A DNA stretch of 64,000 bases from Opimibacter sp041746735. GTDB lineage: Bacteria; Bacteroidota; Bacteroidia; Chitinophagales; Saprospiraceae. A model generated the notes under the pieces. It did not search any database and was not told the origin of the DNA. It worked only from the letters and a program-made list of their open reading frames with translations. Each line of letters begins with the position of its first letter. Position 1 is the first letter of the stretch. A program made the translations under genes and the position numbers. Location of the stretch: positions 1 through 64,000 of the forward strand of contig JBGTGP010000012.1 in NCBI GenBank assembly GCA_041746735.1. Reading direction: 5' to 3'. Positions 26,804 through 35,950 of this stretch are shown here, in pieces.

Positions 26804-29134
26804 TTATTTTACATATCGGTTTAGTAAGAGTAACTTTTGAAATCGCTCATCCCCCGCCAGAATCATTAAATCCGGGTCTTCCTGAAATGTGGTGGCCGCC
26901 TGAAATTTTATACCCTCATCCAGAGCCATATGGAGCAGCCTGAATGCAGTATCGTGGTCACCCAGATGAGCTTTTATGCGTCCCTGGTAATAATAGGTTA
27001 GCCCGTAATCGTACCCGGTTCGTGTTTCAGATAACCAGGTGAGTATTTCATCTGCTTTTAAAACATTTGACTCCCGGGCATAGATGACGCCCAATTCGGC
27101 CAGCAGCACCCTGTTCTCAGGATTCATTCGTATTTCCTCGAGATATATTTTTCTGGCCTGGTCCAATTCATCCACCAAAACATGGCACCTGGCTTTCGTC
27201 CTGTTTGACCTCTCACCGAAAAGGGACAAAGCACGTCGTGCATATTTTTCAGCTATTCCCTGACGAAGGTGGACCTTAGCCAGTCGGGCAGTGATCAGAC
27301 AATAGTATTGTTCATCATCCCACCTTGAACCTTCCCGTACCGCCTTTTGGATCGTCTGATCGATCATCAGTGTATCATTCAATAGAAGATATACGCCGAT
27401 GAGACGTGTGAATTGCGCTGCCCGTTTCACATATGGCCCAAGACGCTCAGCCAAATGCCGGGCCTGATCCAGTGAATCCAGACTGGCATAGGCCTGCATC
27501 GCCATGTTGAGCGTCGTATGACAATAGGTACAGGCATTTACGTCCAGACTCTCCGGGTTTAAGTAGCGATATAATAGGAGTACCATGGCGGGATCATTGA
27601 TATATTCAAGCGCCATGACCATGCCCGTCGTGGTCAGGAAAAGATCATGTGGATCCCGCTCGTGTTCCGTAAGGAAGTATTGGAATGCTTCCGCATTGCG
27701 GCCATTCAGATCCGCTTCATAATAGCGCAAATAGTTTTCCTCTCGGGGTGTGAGATCATTAAATATGGATCGGACGAGGGTGATCGTATCTGCTTCCTGA
27801 TGATAAGCCCCATCATTGTTCAAGGCATCCATAAGGAGGAAATATGCATCAATAAATTTCGGATCTTGTCGAATCGCTTCACGCAAATAGGCCATGGCCT
27901 GGTAATTTTTCCCTGGATCCGCCCAAAGATTTTGTGCCTGGGTATATGCGGCTAACGCTTTCCCATTGGGTTTGCGGAAGAGATGAATTCCCTCACTTTT
28001 CCAATAACCCGCAAGGTTGTCAATCAGCACCTCCATGCAAGACATAGGGTCCGATGCCAGACAACGGACATCGGGCAACGGGATGGCACTCTGTGCTGCT
28101 TTTCGAAGATCTTCAATGTGGGACCACATGAGCAACGAATCTTTATTTATTCCGGTAAGGGTATAATGGCCCTTGATCATTCGCTCTGCTCCCATGCGCC
28201 GGGCCAGTGCCGGGTTTTGAGAAATGCTTGCCAGATTGACATTGGTATAGCGAAGCATCGATTCATAACTTATGAAATTGGCTGCTGCTTTTTTATTCAA
28301 TGCGTTGGTGATATAGCTTGAGGCGATATCCCCTATGGCTGCAAATGAAGTATCAGATGTAAAGTCTTTGAACGGAGGGATGATGATCCTTTCCAAACCA
28401 AGAGATTTACCCGCTTGGTTGAAGAGATCAAGGGCAATAAATGATGCTGTCCCGAATAAGAGGATCATCCCACCCCAGACTATAAACCTTCGCCGTATAT
28501 GGGTAGATCCCTCTACGTCCGGAAGGGGTTCAGGTACAGCCAGGCCTTCAGTGGTCAAGGCATATATTTCTAGTTTTTGCCTGACATTTTTAAAAGTAAA
28601 ATCCCCCAGATGGATATATTGGAATTCCGGATGGCTGGCCAATTCATCCACTACTTTTTTCGAAATCAGAATGGATCCGGGAATACCCAGTGTCTGAATG
28701 CGGGACGTCAGGTTGACGGCATCTCCATAGATATCACCATCCTTTACCACCAGATCCCCGATGTGAATTCCTATGCGAAGCGGGATCCGGTGCATGGTGG
28801 AAAGCTGCTGGAGTTCTGTCGCACAGCGGATGGCGTCAAGTATACTGTTAAAGATAGTGACACTACCATCTCCATAAAACTGGATGATTTCTCCCTGATG
28901 CTTTTGGGCCATGGCCTCCAGGTCATTTCGGTGGTCCTCCACCTGCCGGATAGCTGCGGCTTCATTTCGTTGAAAGCCAAGTGTATAACCTTCAATATCG
29001 GCAAACATCACGGCGGCCAATTTTCGGCTATCAGGTTGTCGTCGGCCAGTGTTTCGGTTTTTACGGATCATAGGGTAGATAGGTTTACCAGAAGGTTCTA
29101 CTGCTGTATTGCAGAGAAAGTTACTACATTTCAT
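26804..29134 (-). CDS. Class III nucleotide cyclase with membrane anchor and TPR domain
   Basis: A 776-residue protein: cyclase catalytic domain about 35-195, one transmembrane helix about 217-237, then an extracytoplasmic region with tetratricopeptide-like helices to the end. Metal-binding Asp46 and Asp89 and the transition-state pair Asn141 and Arg145 are present. The purine-selecting Lys before GDG is Gln85 (QFYGDG), while Asp134 is kept, so the product (cAMP, cGMP or none) is uncertain. A start at ATG 29071 is also possible and would give a more typical short N-terminus. Confidence 0.88.
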   Translation of the reverse strand: MKCSNFLCNTAVEPSGKPIYPMIRKNRNTGRRQPDSRKLAAVMFADIEGYTLGFQRNEAAAIRQVEDHRNDLEAMAQKHQGEIIQFYGDGSVTIFNSILDAIRCATELQQLSTMHRIPLRIGIHIGDLVVKDGDIYGDAVNLTSRIQTLGIPGSILISKKVVDELASHPEFQYIHLGDFTFKNVRQKLEIYALTTEGLAVPEPLPDVEGSTHIRRRFIVWGGMILLFGTASFIALDLFNQAGKSLGLERIIIPPFKDFTSDTSFAAIGDIASSYITNALNKKAAANFISYESMLRYTNVNLASISQNPALARRMGAERMIKGHYTLTGINKDSLLMWSHIEDLRKAAQSAIPLPDVRCLASDPMSCMEVLIDNLAGYWKSEGIHLFRKPNGKALAAYTQAQNLWADPGKNYQAMAYLREAIRQDPKFIDAYFLLMDALNNDGAYHQEADTITLVRSIFNDLTPREENYLRYYEADLNGRNAEAFQYFLTEHERDPHDLFLTTTGMVMALEYINDPAMVLLLYRYLNPESLDVNACTYCHTTLNMAMQAYASLDSLDQARHLAERLGPYVKRAAQFTRLIGVYLLLNDTLMIDQTIQKAVREGSRWDDEQYYCLITARLAKVHLRQGIAEKYARRALSLFGERSNRTKARCHVLVDELDQARKIYLEEIRMNPENRVLLAELGVIYARESNVLKADEILTWLSETRTGYDYGLTYYYQGRIKAHLGDHDTAFRLLHMALDEGIKFQAATTFQEDPDLMILAGDERFQKLLLLNRYVK

Positions 29135-29372
29135 TTCAGATATACAGGAATATCTGTTCCGTTAATAACAGACCGATGGCGAAAGGACTTACTCGCAGAA
29201 ATATTTTAGCTCGAAATAAATGTGGGGACGGTATACAGGTATGGAAATAAGAGTTAAATTTGACCAGACCTCACACTGAGATAGACACCATTTTTATTCG
29301 TTACCATACAGACCGGGGAAGAGTATCCTTTTACGGTTGTGTGTATCTCCTAACCCTTAACTATCTCCTACC

Positions 29373-29882
29373 ATGTCCTGTAAGAAACCGAATCCCTGGA
29401 TCATCCTGTTGATCAATACTTTTCTGACGGCTGCGGCATTTATGATCATTGATTTTATCTGGTATGGCCTTCTTTCCCCCGGTCCGGATCCCTATAGTAA
29501 AATGCTCGGAGAGAAAATCGGATACACGTTTCTACTGGCGCTTCCCTTTGCGCACCTTTACAACAAAGCTTCCAGAATGTGGAGACCTCAGTCCAATGAG
29601 AGTTTTGTATACAAGGGACATGCCGGACCTGATCCCTGCAAAGCTACATGGCCTAAAATCGCAAATGGACTTTATTTCAGTATGCTGCTGAGCCTTGTGG
29701 TGATCGTGGTCATGGTCATGGGTTCGCTTTTCCTGATCACACTCTACCAGGACATTTTGCTGGGCATTCGGGGTGATTTTGCCGTGGATTCACCGGATGC
29801 CGGGGTGCTGGCGTTCAAGTTTATTACAACCTCAGTCGTGCTTGAGTTGGGAGGGAAAACAGAGGATGATCCTGACAGATAG
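29373..29882 (+). CDS. Uncharacterised membrane protein
   Basis: A 169-residue protein with three likely membrane segments (about 8-30, 48-60 and 100-128) and a short charged tail. The middle loop holds a KGHAGPDPCKATWPK segment. No family recognised with confidence. It precedes the GlsB-like gene by 52 bp on the same strand; both may belong to a stress-type membrane unit. Confidence 0.65.
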   Translation: MSCKKPNPWIILLINTFLTAAAFMIIDFIWYGLLSPGPDPYSKMLGEKIGYTFLLALPFAHLYNKASRMWRPQSNESFVYKGHAGPDPCKATWPKIANGLYFSMLLSLVVIVVMVMGSLFLITLYQDILLGIRGDFAVDSPDAGVLAFKFITTSVVLELGGKTEDDPDR

Positions 29883-29934
29883 CCTCTGATTCGAAATCAT
29901 TTACGTACATTGAGGAAACTTAAATTTAAACCAT

Positions 29935-30186
29935 ATGAATCTATTGATGACATTGATTATCGGTGCCGTGGCCGGATGGTTGGGCAGTTTGATTTATAAA
30001 GGTAGTGGACTGGGACTCATCGGTAATATTATCGTCGGGATACTGGGCAGTTTTGTTGGGACATGGTTACTTGGACAATTAAACTTCAGTTTTGGAGGTG
30101 GCGTCTTAGGAGCTATTTTGACGGGTGCGGTCGGGGCCATCGTTATTCTCGCCATAGCCAATTTGCTGTTTGGCAGAAGACGTTGA
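29935..30186 (+). CDS. GlsB/YeaQ/YmgE family small membrane protein
   Basis: An 83-residue protein with three hydrophobic glycine-rich helices: IIGAVAGWLGSLIYKG, LIGNIIVGILGSFVGTWLLG and a C-terminal AILTGAVGAIVILAIANLLFG. The pattern is that of transglycosylase-associated (GlsB) proteins, stress-induced inner-membrane proteins of unclear function. Length is typical. Ends in the usual basic RRR tail. Confidence 0.93.
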   Translation: MNLLMTLIIGAVAGWLGSLIYKGSGLGLIGNIIVGILGSFVGTWLLGQLNFSFGGGVLGAILTGAVGAIVILAIANLLFGRRR

Positions 30187-30293
30187 GACTCATTCTTTCC
30201 TTTGTGCCTGCGCTAATGCGTGTCCAGATGGAGATCTTACACCTTTTGGTGGATAGTTCTTTTTCAAATATGAATTATTTTCATATATCTTTT

Positions 30294-30301
30294 TACCTTT
30301 G
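30294..30301 (+). promoter_or_regulatory. Promoter -7 box for thyA (TACCTTTG)
   Basis: Exact TAnnTTTG match 18 bases before the TTG start at 30320. It overlaps an alternative upstream TTG at 30299 and so excludes it. Confidence 0.55.
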
Positions 30302-30319
30302 CCGTCAAATCCAAAGGTA

Positions 30320-31114
30320 TTGAAGGTATATCAGGATCTCCTCCATCACATCCTTACACATGGGACGGCCAAACACGACAGGACCGGTACCGGTACCATC
30401 AGCACGTTTGGATATCAGATGAGGTTCAACCTCGAGGAAGGATTCCCGTTGGTGACCACCAAAAAACTCCATCTCAAATCGATCATTCACGAACTACTCT
30501 GGTTTTTACAAGGCGATACCAATATTGCGTATCTACAAGAAAAGGGTGTACGGATTTGGAACGAATGGGCTGATCCGGCAGGCAACCTGGGACCAGTATA
30601 TGGCCATCAATGGCGGAGCTGGACTGCAGCGGATGGTCACACTATTGATCAAATAGCGGAGGTAGTACAAATCATCAAAACCAATCCTGACTCCAGACGT
30701 ATGATCGTATCTGCCTGGAATGTAAGTGATCTGGATAAAATGGCGCTTGCCCCCTGCCATTGCCTCTTTCAATTCTATGTCGCAGACGGCCGCCTGAGCT
30801 GCCAGCTCTATCAACGCTCTGCGGATGTATTTCTTGGCGTTCCCTTTAATATCGCATCCTACGCCCTGCTCACGATGATGATGGCGCAAGTTTGTGGTCT
30901 GCGATATGGTGATTTCGTACATACGTTTGGAGACGTCCATATCTACAACGACCACCTTGAACAGGTGACTGAACAACTGACACGAACTCCGCGCCCACTT
31001 CCGAAAATGACGATTAACCCTGCTATACAAGATATTTTCTCATTTAGTTTCGAGGACTTTACATTGCTCGATTATCATCCGTATCCGGCCATCCAGGCCC
31101 GGGTCTCGGTATAA
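30320..31114 (+). CDS. thyA: Thymidylate synthase
   Basis: ThyA methylates dUMP to dTMP with methylene-tetrahydrofolate. Starting at TTG 30320 the protein has 264 residues, the same as the Escherichia coli enzyme, and the nucleophile in LAPCHCLFQFY falls exactly at Cys146, which supports this rare start. Other family marks are RTGTGTISTFG, the HELLWFLQGDTN segment, YGHQWRSW and the C-terminal DYHPYPAI. Gene stands just upstream of the respiratory operon, but a separate promoter and a dyad lie between. Confidence 0.97.
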   Translation: MKVYQDLLHHILTHGTAKHDRTGTGTISTFGYQMRFNLEEGFPLVTTKKLHLKSIIHELLWFLQGDTNIAYLQEKGVRIWNEWADPAGNLGPVYGHQWRSWTAADGHTIDQIAEVVQIIKTNPDSRRMIVSAWNVSDLDKMALAPCHCLFQFYVADGRLSCQLYQRSADVFLGVPFNIASYALLTMMMAQVCGLRYGDFVHTFGDVHIYNDHLEQVTEQLTRTPRPLPKMTINPAIQDIFSFSFEDFTLLDYHPYPAIQARVSV

Positions 31115-31127
31115 AACTCAGAGCAAT

Positions 31128-31148
31128 TATTTAGACCGAATCTAAATA
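31128..31148. promoter_or_regulatory. Perfect dyad TATTTAGA-N5-TCTAAATA, candidate operator
   Basis: An 8+8 bp perfect inverted repeat with a five-base centre, 43 bases upstream of the -7 box of the respiratory operon and 13 bases after the thyA stop. It has no T-run, so it is unlikely to be a terminator. Size and symmetry suit a dimeric regulator; the regulator is unknown. Confidence 0.45.
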
Positions 31149-31191
31149 GTAAAATTCAGGTTGTGCACTCAGGGTAATTCTTCTATCTAAT

Positions 31192-31199
31192 TATTTTTG
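31192..31199 (+). promoter_or_regulatory. Promoter -7 box for the act-cox operon (TATTTTTG)
   Basis: Exact TAnnTTTG match 42 bases before the actA ATG at 31242; it also lies across an alternative start at 31197, which is rejected. No clear -33 element at the usual distance. Confidence 0.6.
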
Positions 31200-31241
31200 C
31201 ACCAGAATCAGCTATTTATACAAGAGTCATCATCCACTGTT

Positions 31242-32651
31242 ATGCATCATAACTCATTGAAATACTGTATCCTCCTACTTGTCAGCTCCATATTTATTGT
31301 AGGAATCGCGACAGGAGCTCCCACAGCCGAAGCAGGAAAGACCTTGTTTCTCAATCAATGCGCCAGTTGTCACAACAAGAACATGAAAGACAACCTTACC
31401 GGTCCCGCATTGGGCGGCATGGAGGACAGATGGGCTGATTATCCACAGGAAGATCTCTACAACTGGATACGCAATTCACAGGCAATGATAGCGGCCGGAC
31501 ATCCCAAAGCGGTCGAACTCTGGAATCAATGGAAACCAACGGTGATGAACGCCTTCCCGACGTTTACCGATGAGGATATCGCTTCGGTTATTCTTTATAT
31601 CAATGAAACGTACAATAAAGTACCTGCCGCTGCAGTAGCTGGACAACCTGGAGCCACCGGAATTACGACTGGCAAACCGGGTAAATTCATTTACCTGGTC
31701 CTTTTTGGCATCCTGATAGTCGTCGTCAGCGTCCTCTCCAGAGTGATACGAAACCTGCAACATATGGTGGCAGCAGAAGAAGGTATAATCCTGCCCCCAC
31801 AAAAGACCATTTGGCAAACCCTCACCAGCAAAGGGGTAATTGGATTTCTGATTTTCGCACTTGTCGTCTTAGGCGGCTATACCACTGTCAATAATGGTAT
31901 AGCATTTGGCCGGCAGCAAGGCTATGCCCCGGAGCAACCCATCAAATTTTCCCATGCCACTCATGCTGGTATTCAAGGCATAGATTGCCAGTATTGCCAC
32001 GACAGCGCCAGGAAAAGTAAACACGCTTCTATCCCGGCGGCCAGTACCTGCATGAATTGCCACAAAGCCATTGAAAAAGGCACCCTCTACGGAACACAGG
32101 AGATCACCAAGATTTTCGCTTCCATTGGATATGATCCCTCCACAGACAAGTACATAGAGAACTACGAAAAACTCAGTAATGAGGAAATCAAAGCCATTTA
32201 CACTAAATGGATAGCGGACAATTATCTGAAAGATAAAGAACTTACATCTCTGGACCGCAGAGGCGAGCGAACCGTCAATGAACAATGGAATGAAATCGAA
32301 TCTTCGCTGACCCATGATCTCAAACCTGGCATCGCCGGACCGATAGAGTGGATACGAATCCACATGTTGCCGGATCATGTTTATTTCAACCATGCCCAGC
32401 ACGTCAATCTTGGTAAGATTGCCTGCCAGCAATGCCATGGTAAGGTGGAACAAATGGATCTACTCTACCAGTATTCCCCACTTTCGATGGGTTGGTGTGT
32501 CAATTGTCACCGTGAAACGGAAGTTCAGTTTACCAGTAACGAATATTACAAAACGTACCAGCAGTACCATGATGCGCTGGCAAAAGGACAGAAATCAAAA
32601 GTTACCGTTGAGGATATCGGCGGTTTGGAATGCCAAAAGTGTCACTATTGA
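31242..32651 (+). CDS. actA: Alternative complex III subunit ActA, hexaheme cytochrome c
   Basis: ActA is the multiheme cytochrome of the quinol:electron acceptor oxidoreductase ACIII. The 469-residue protein has a signal helix (8-24), an N-terminal mono-heme cytochrome c domain (CASCH, C40-H44), two membrane helices (about 149-168 and 198-216) and five more CxxCH sites (from C249, C270, C395, C419 and C464): six hemes in total. The pentaheme part is the classical ActA; the front domain is an extra cytochrome c fused to it, as in other Bacteroidota. First gene of the operon. Confidence 0.94.
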   Translation: MHHNSLKYCILLLVSSIFIVGIATGAPTAEAGKTLFLNQCASCHNKNMKDNLTGPALGGMEDRWADYPQEDLYNWIRNSQAMIAAGHPKAVELWNQWKPTVMNAFPTFTDEDIASVILYINETYNKVPAAAVAGQPGATGITTGKPGKFIYLVLFGILIVVVSVLSRVIRNLQHMVAAEEGIILPPQKTIWQTLTSKGVIGFLIFALVVLGGYTTVNNGIAFGRQQGYAPEQPIKFSHATHAGIQGIDCQYCHDSARKSKHASIPAASTCMNCHKAIEKGTLYGTQEITKIFASIGYDPSTDKYIENYEKLSNEEIKAIYTKWIADNYLKDKELTSLDRRGERTVNEQWNEIESSLTHDLKPGIAGPIEWIRIHMLPDHVYFNHAQHVNLGKIACQQCHGKVEQMDLLYQYSPLSMGWCVNCHRETEVQFTSNEYYKTYQQYHDALAKGQKSKVTVEDIGGLECQKCHY

Positions 32652-32702
32652 TGGCCAGGCCAATTACAGGAAATCATCTACCATCAGAACTCAATTAAGA
32701 TC

Positions 32703-35700
32703 ATGAAGGATCAGACAGCATACAATGATATTTGGATAGGCTCTGACGACCTCGGCAGGGAAGAACGGTTTGTAGAACAGGCATCAAAGGAGATGCCCGA
32801 TGCTTCAGTCGCCTCGATGTTGGCTCAGGGTGCTTCATTCGCCTCCGCTTCAACAGGCCGGCGGGATTTTCTCAAATATCTGGGCTTTAGTATCAGCGCC
32901 GCCACGGTAGCCGCCGGTTGTGAAATACCCCTCAAACGTGCTATCCCCTATGTCACCAAGCCTGATGATATTGTGCCGGGTGTCGCAAATTATTACGCCA
33001 CCAGTTTCGTGCAGGGTGGTGATTATTGCAGTGTTCTGGTGAAGACCCGCGAAGGGCGCCCCATCAAAGTTGAAGGCAACCAGATGTCTGCTGTTAATAG
33101 AGGTGGAACTTCCGCCCGCGTCCAGGCTTCTGTGTTAGGATTGTATGATACACATCGATTCCGCCATCCCCAGATCAAAAACGGAGAAGGCCAGTTTGAG
33201 GCCGCCACCTGGGCCCAGATTGATGATATGATCACCGGTACATTGAAACCAGAGAGCCGTATCGCTATTCTCTCCCATACCATGCTGAGTCCTACTGAAA
33301 AGCAGGTGATCAAAGATTTTCAGACTCAATATCCCAATACTACAGTCACCATCTACGATCCGGTTTCTTCCGCCGCGATCCTTCGTGCCAACGAAATGAT
33401 GTATGGAGTTTCAATGGTGCCAGGATATAATTTTGAAAAAGCAAAAGTGATCGTCAGCGTTCAGGCCGATTTTCTGGGAACCTGGATTTCACCGGTTCAA
33501 TTTGCTAACCAGTATGCAGTCAATCGTAAGATTTCAGATCCATCGGCTGCAAAAATGTCACGACACATTCAGATTGAAAGCTACATGTCCCTGACAGGTA
33601 CAAATGCGGATAATCGTATTCGTATCAAGCCAAGTGAATCCGGTGCAGTTCTGGCAAGATTGTATAATAAAGTGGCTTCCGCCAAAGGTGCATCATCCAT
33701 TTCAGGCCACAGCCTTAGTGGGCCGCTCGCAGAATCCATAGATAAGACTGCAGATGAGTTGCTCATGGCAGCAGGAGAAAGTTTGCTAGTTTGTGGAACC
33801 AACAGCATAGCCGATCAGGCACTGGTCTGTGCTATTAATCATCTGCTCGGGAATGAAGGAAAAACCGTAAACCTGGAAAACTATTCCTTGCAGCGTCAGG
33901 GCGATGAAAGTAAAGTTGCAGAGCTGATGGCGTCTATGAACAGTGGCCAGGTGGATGCCCTGATCGTATATGGTACAAATCCGGTTTATGATCTGCCATT
34001 TGGAGCTGCTTTTGGGGAGGCGATCTCTAAAGTGGCACTGACGATAGGAGTGTCATATGATGCTGACGAGACATCATCTCTTTGCCGCGTTATTGCCCCA
34101 ACGCATCATTACCTCGAATCATGGGGTGATGCTGAGGCCATTCGCGGTCATGTGAGCATGATACAACCGACGATTGCACCTCTTTTTGATACCCGGCAAC
34201 GTGAACATAGTTTGTTACGTTGGATGGGGAGTGATAATCTCATTTTCACCAGTGATCAGCCATATTATGAATATCTAAAAGCCAGATGGGCCTCTCTGAT
34301 GTCGTCCGTGTCAGATTGGAATCAGTTGCTGCATGATGGCGTATATACCTATACGCCATCAGCTTCCGGGGCCTCATATCGGGATAATGCAGCTTCTGTT
34401 GCTTCGAAGTTGACACCACCAGGATCCGGTATGGAGATTACCTTCATGGAAACGATTGCCATGGGTGGCGGACAAAATGCCAACAATCCATGGCTTCAGG
34501 AAATGCCAGATCCGGTCACCAGATGCGCCTGGGGCAATTATCTGGCCCTACCAGTACAATTCGATGGCGTCCGAAAGTTTGTGGCCCATGAGAAACTTGA
34601 GGACGGTGATCTGGCCGATGTTACCCTTGGTGATCTGACCATCAGGGTACCGGTCATCAAACAGTTTGGTCAGACACCTGACAGTTTTGCCCTTGCCATT
34701 GGATATGGCCGCACAGTGACAGGCCGCGCCGGCACTGGGGTAGGGGTCAATGTCTACCCGTGGCTCAAAACTGATGCAGATGGATTAGTGCAGTATTATG
34801 CCAGCGGAGTGACCGTATCCGGAAAGAAAGGGGAGGAAGATTATTTCTCCTGCGTCCAGTACCACCACACGATGGGGGTCACTGGTCAGGATAAGAAAAC
34901 AAAGGAAATCATCAATGCCGACGAAGCGGCCACAGTCTATATGACCTATGGCCTGGTGAGTCAGGGCTATCAGGGCTCACTGGTCAGTCGTACGATTATC
35001 CGAAAGAGCCATCTCGATCATGTAGTCGAATTTGCCAAGGATCTGCAGGATGAGCGTCATCATCATCAGGAGTTGAATACCAAACAGGTGTATCCGGGTC
35101 ATGACGAAGTCTATGCCCGCGGCCACCATTGGGGAATGCATGTAGACCTGAATGCCTGTATTGGCTGTGGGGCTTGCACCATAGCCTGTATGGCAGAGAA
35201 CAACGTACCCGTAGTCGGAAAACGTGAGGTCAGCCGGCATCACGAAATGTCCTGGCTGCGTATCGACCGCTACTACTATGGCGACGTCAACAATCCAAGC
35301 GCAGTCTACCAGCCACTCATGTGTCAACATTGCGATAATGCACCTTGTGAGAATGTATGCCCGGTCAATGCTACCAATCATAGTTCTGAAGGGCTTAACC
35401 AAATGGCCTACAACCGTTGTGTCGGTACCCGCTATTGTGCCAATAACTGTCCGTATAAAGTCCGTCGCTTCAACTGGCTGGACTACAATGCTGCAGATCT
35501 CTGGCCTATCAATGAACCAGATCTCGGTCTGAAATCAGGTTCCGATGACATTCCTTATGGAGCAGATAACCTGACCCGGATGGTACTCAACCCGGATGTA
35601 ACTGTCAGGGCAAGAGGTGTTATCGAGAAGTGTAGCTTTTGCGTGCAACGGATTCAGGAAGGTAAAATACGCGCCAAGTCCGAGCATCGTTTGTTGCGGG

Positions 35701-35900
35701 ATGCTGATGTCAAAAGCGCATGCCAGACCGCATGTCCGACCGGAGCCATTACTTTCGGAGATATGAATAACACAACAGGTGATCTCACCAGGAAGCTGGA
35801 ATCACCGCTCAATTATATTGTACTGGAAGAAGTAAACACCAGGTCTTCGGTCAATTATCAGGCCCGTGTAATTAATAAAGCAGAAGGCATAGACGCTTGA
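32703..35900 (+). CDS. actB: Alternative complex III subunit ActB, molybdopterin-like/Fe-S protein
   Basis: A 1065-residue fusion of a molybdopterin oxidoreductase-like domain (no visible cofactor Cys/Sec site, as in ACIII generally) and a C-terminal ferredoxin-like domain. A Tat-like RRDFLKYLGFS lies at 53-63, well inside the N-terminus. Four cysteine clusters are seen: CIGCGACTIAC, CQHCDNAPCENVC, CVGTRYCANNC and CSFCVQRI with CQTAC, enough for one 3Fe-4S and three 4Fe-4S centres. It passes quinol electrons to the ActA/ActE hemes on the periplasmic side. Confidence 0.95.
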   Translation: MKDQTAYNDIWIGSDDLGREERFVEQASKEMPDASVASMLAQGASFASASTGRRDFLKYLGFSISAATVAAGCEIPLKRAIPYVTKPDDIVPGVANYYATSFVQGGDYCSVLVKTREGRPIKVEGNQMSAVNRGGTSARVQASVLGLYDTHRFRHPQIKNGEGQFEAATWAQIDDMITGTLKPESRIAILSHTMLSPTEKQVIKDFQTQYPNTTVTIYDPVSSAAILRANEMMYGVSMVPGYNFEKAKVIVSVQADFLGTWISPVQFANQYAVNRKISDPSAAKMSRHIQIESYMSLTGTNADNRIRIKPSESGAVLARLYNKVASAKGASSISGHSLSGPLAESIDKTADELLMAAGESLLVCGTNSIADQALVCAINHLLGNEGKTVNLENYSLQRQGDESKVAELMASMNSGQVDALIVYGTNPVYDLPFGAAFGEAISKVALTIGVSYDADETSSLCRVIAPTHHYLESWGDAEAIRGHVSMIQPTIAPLFDTRQREHSLLRWMGSDNLIFTSDQPYYEYLKARWASLMSSVSDWNQLLHDGVYTYTPSASGASYRDNAASVASKLTPPGSGMEITFMETIAMGGGQNANNPWLQEMPDPVTRCAWGNYLALPVQFDGVRKFVAHEKLEDGDLADVTLGDLTIRVPVIKQFGQTPDSFALAIGYGRTVTGRAGTGVGVNVYPWLKTDADGLVQYYASGVTVSGKKGEEDYFSCVQYHHTMGVTGQDKKTKEIINADEAATVYMTYGLVSQGYQGSLVSRTIIRKSHLDHVVEFAKDLQDERHHHQELNTKQVYPGHDEVYARGHHWGMHVDLNACIGCGACTIACMAENNVPVVGKREVSRHHEMSWLRIDRYYYGDVNNPSAVYQPLMCQHCDNAPCENVCPVNATNHSSEGLNQMAYNRCVGTRYCANNCPYKVRRFNWLDYNAADLWPINEPDLGLKSGSDDIPYGADNLTRMVLNPDVTVRARGVIEKCSFCVQRIQEGKIRAKSEHRLLRDADVKSACQTACPTGAITFGDMNNTTGDLTRKLESPLNYIVLEEVNTRSSVNYQARVINKAEGIDA

Positions 35901-35950
35901 TGCAGCATCAGAATTTAAGACGACTAACCTAGCATTATAGACAATAACAT

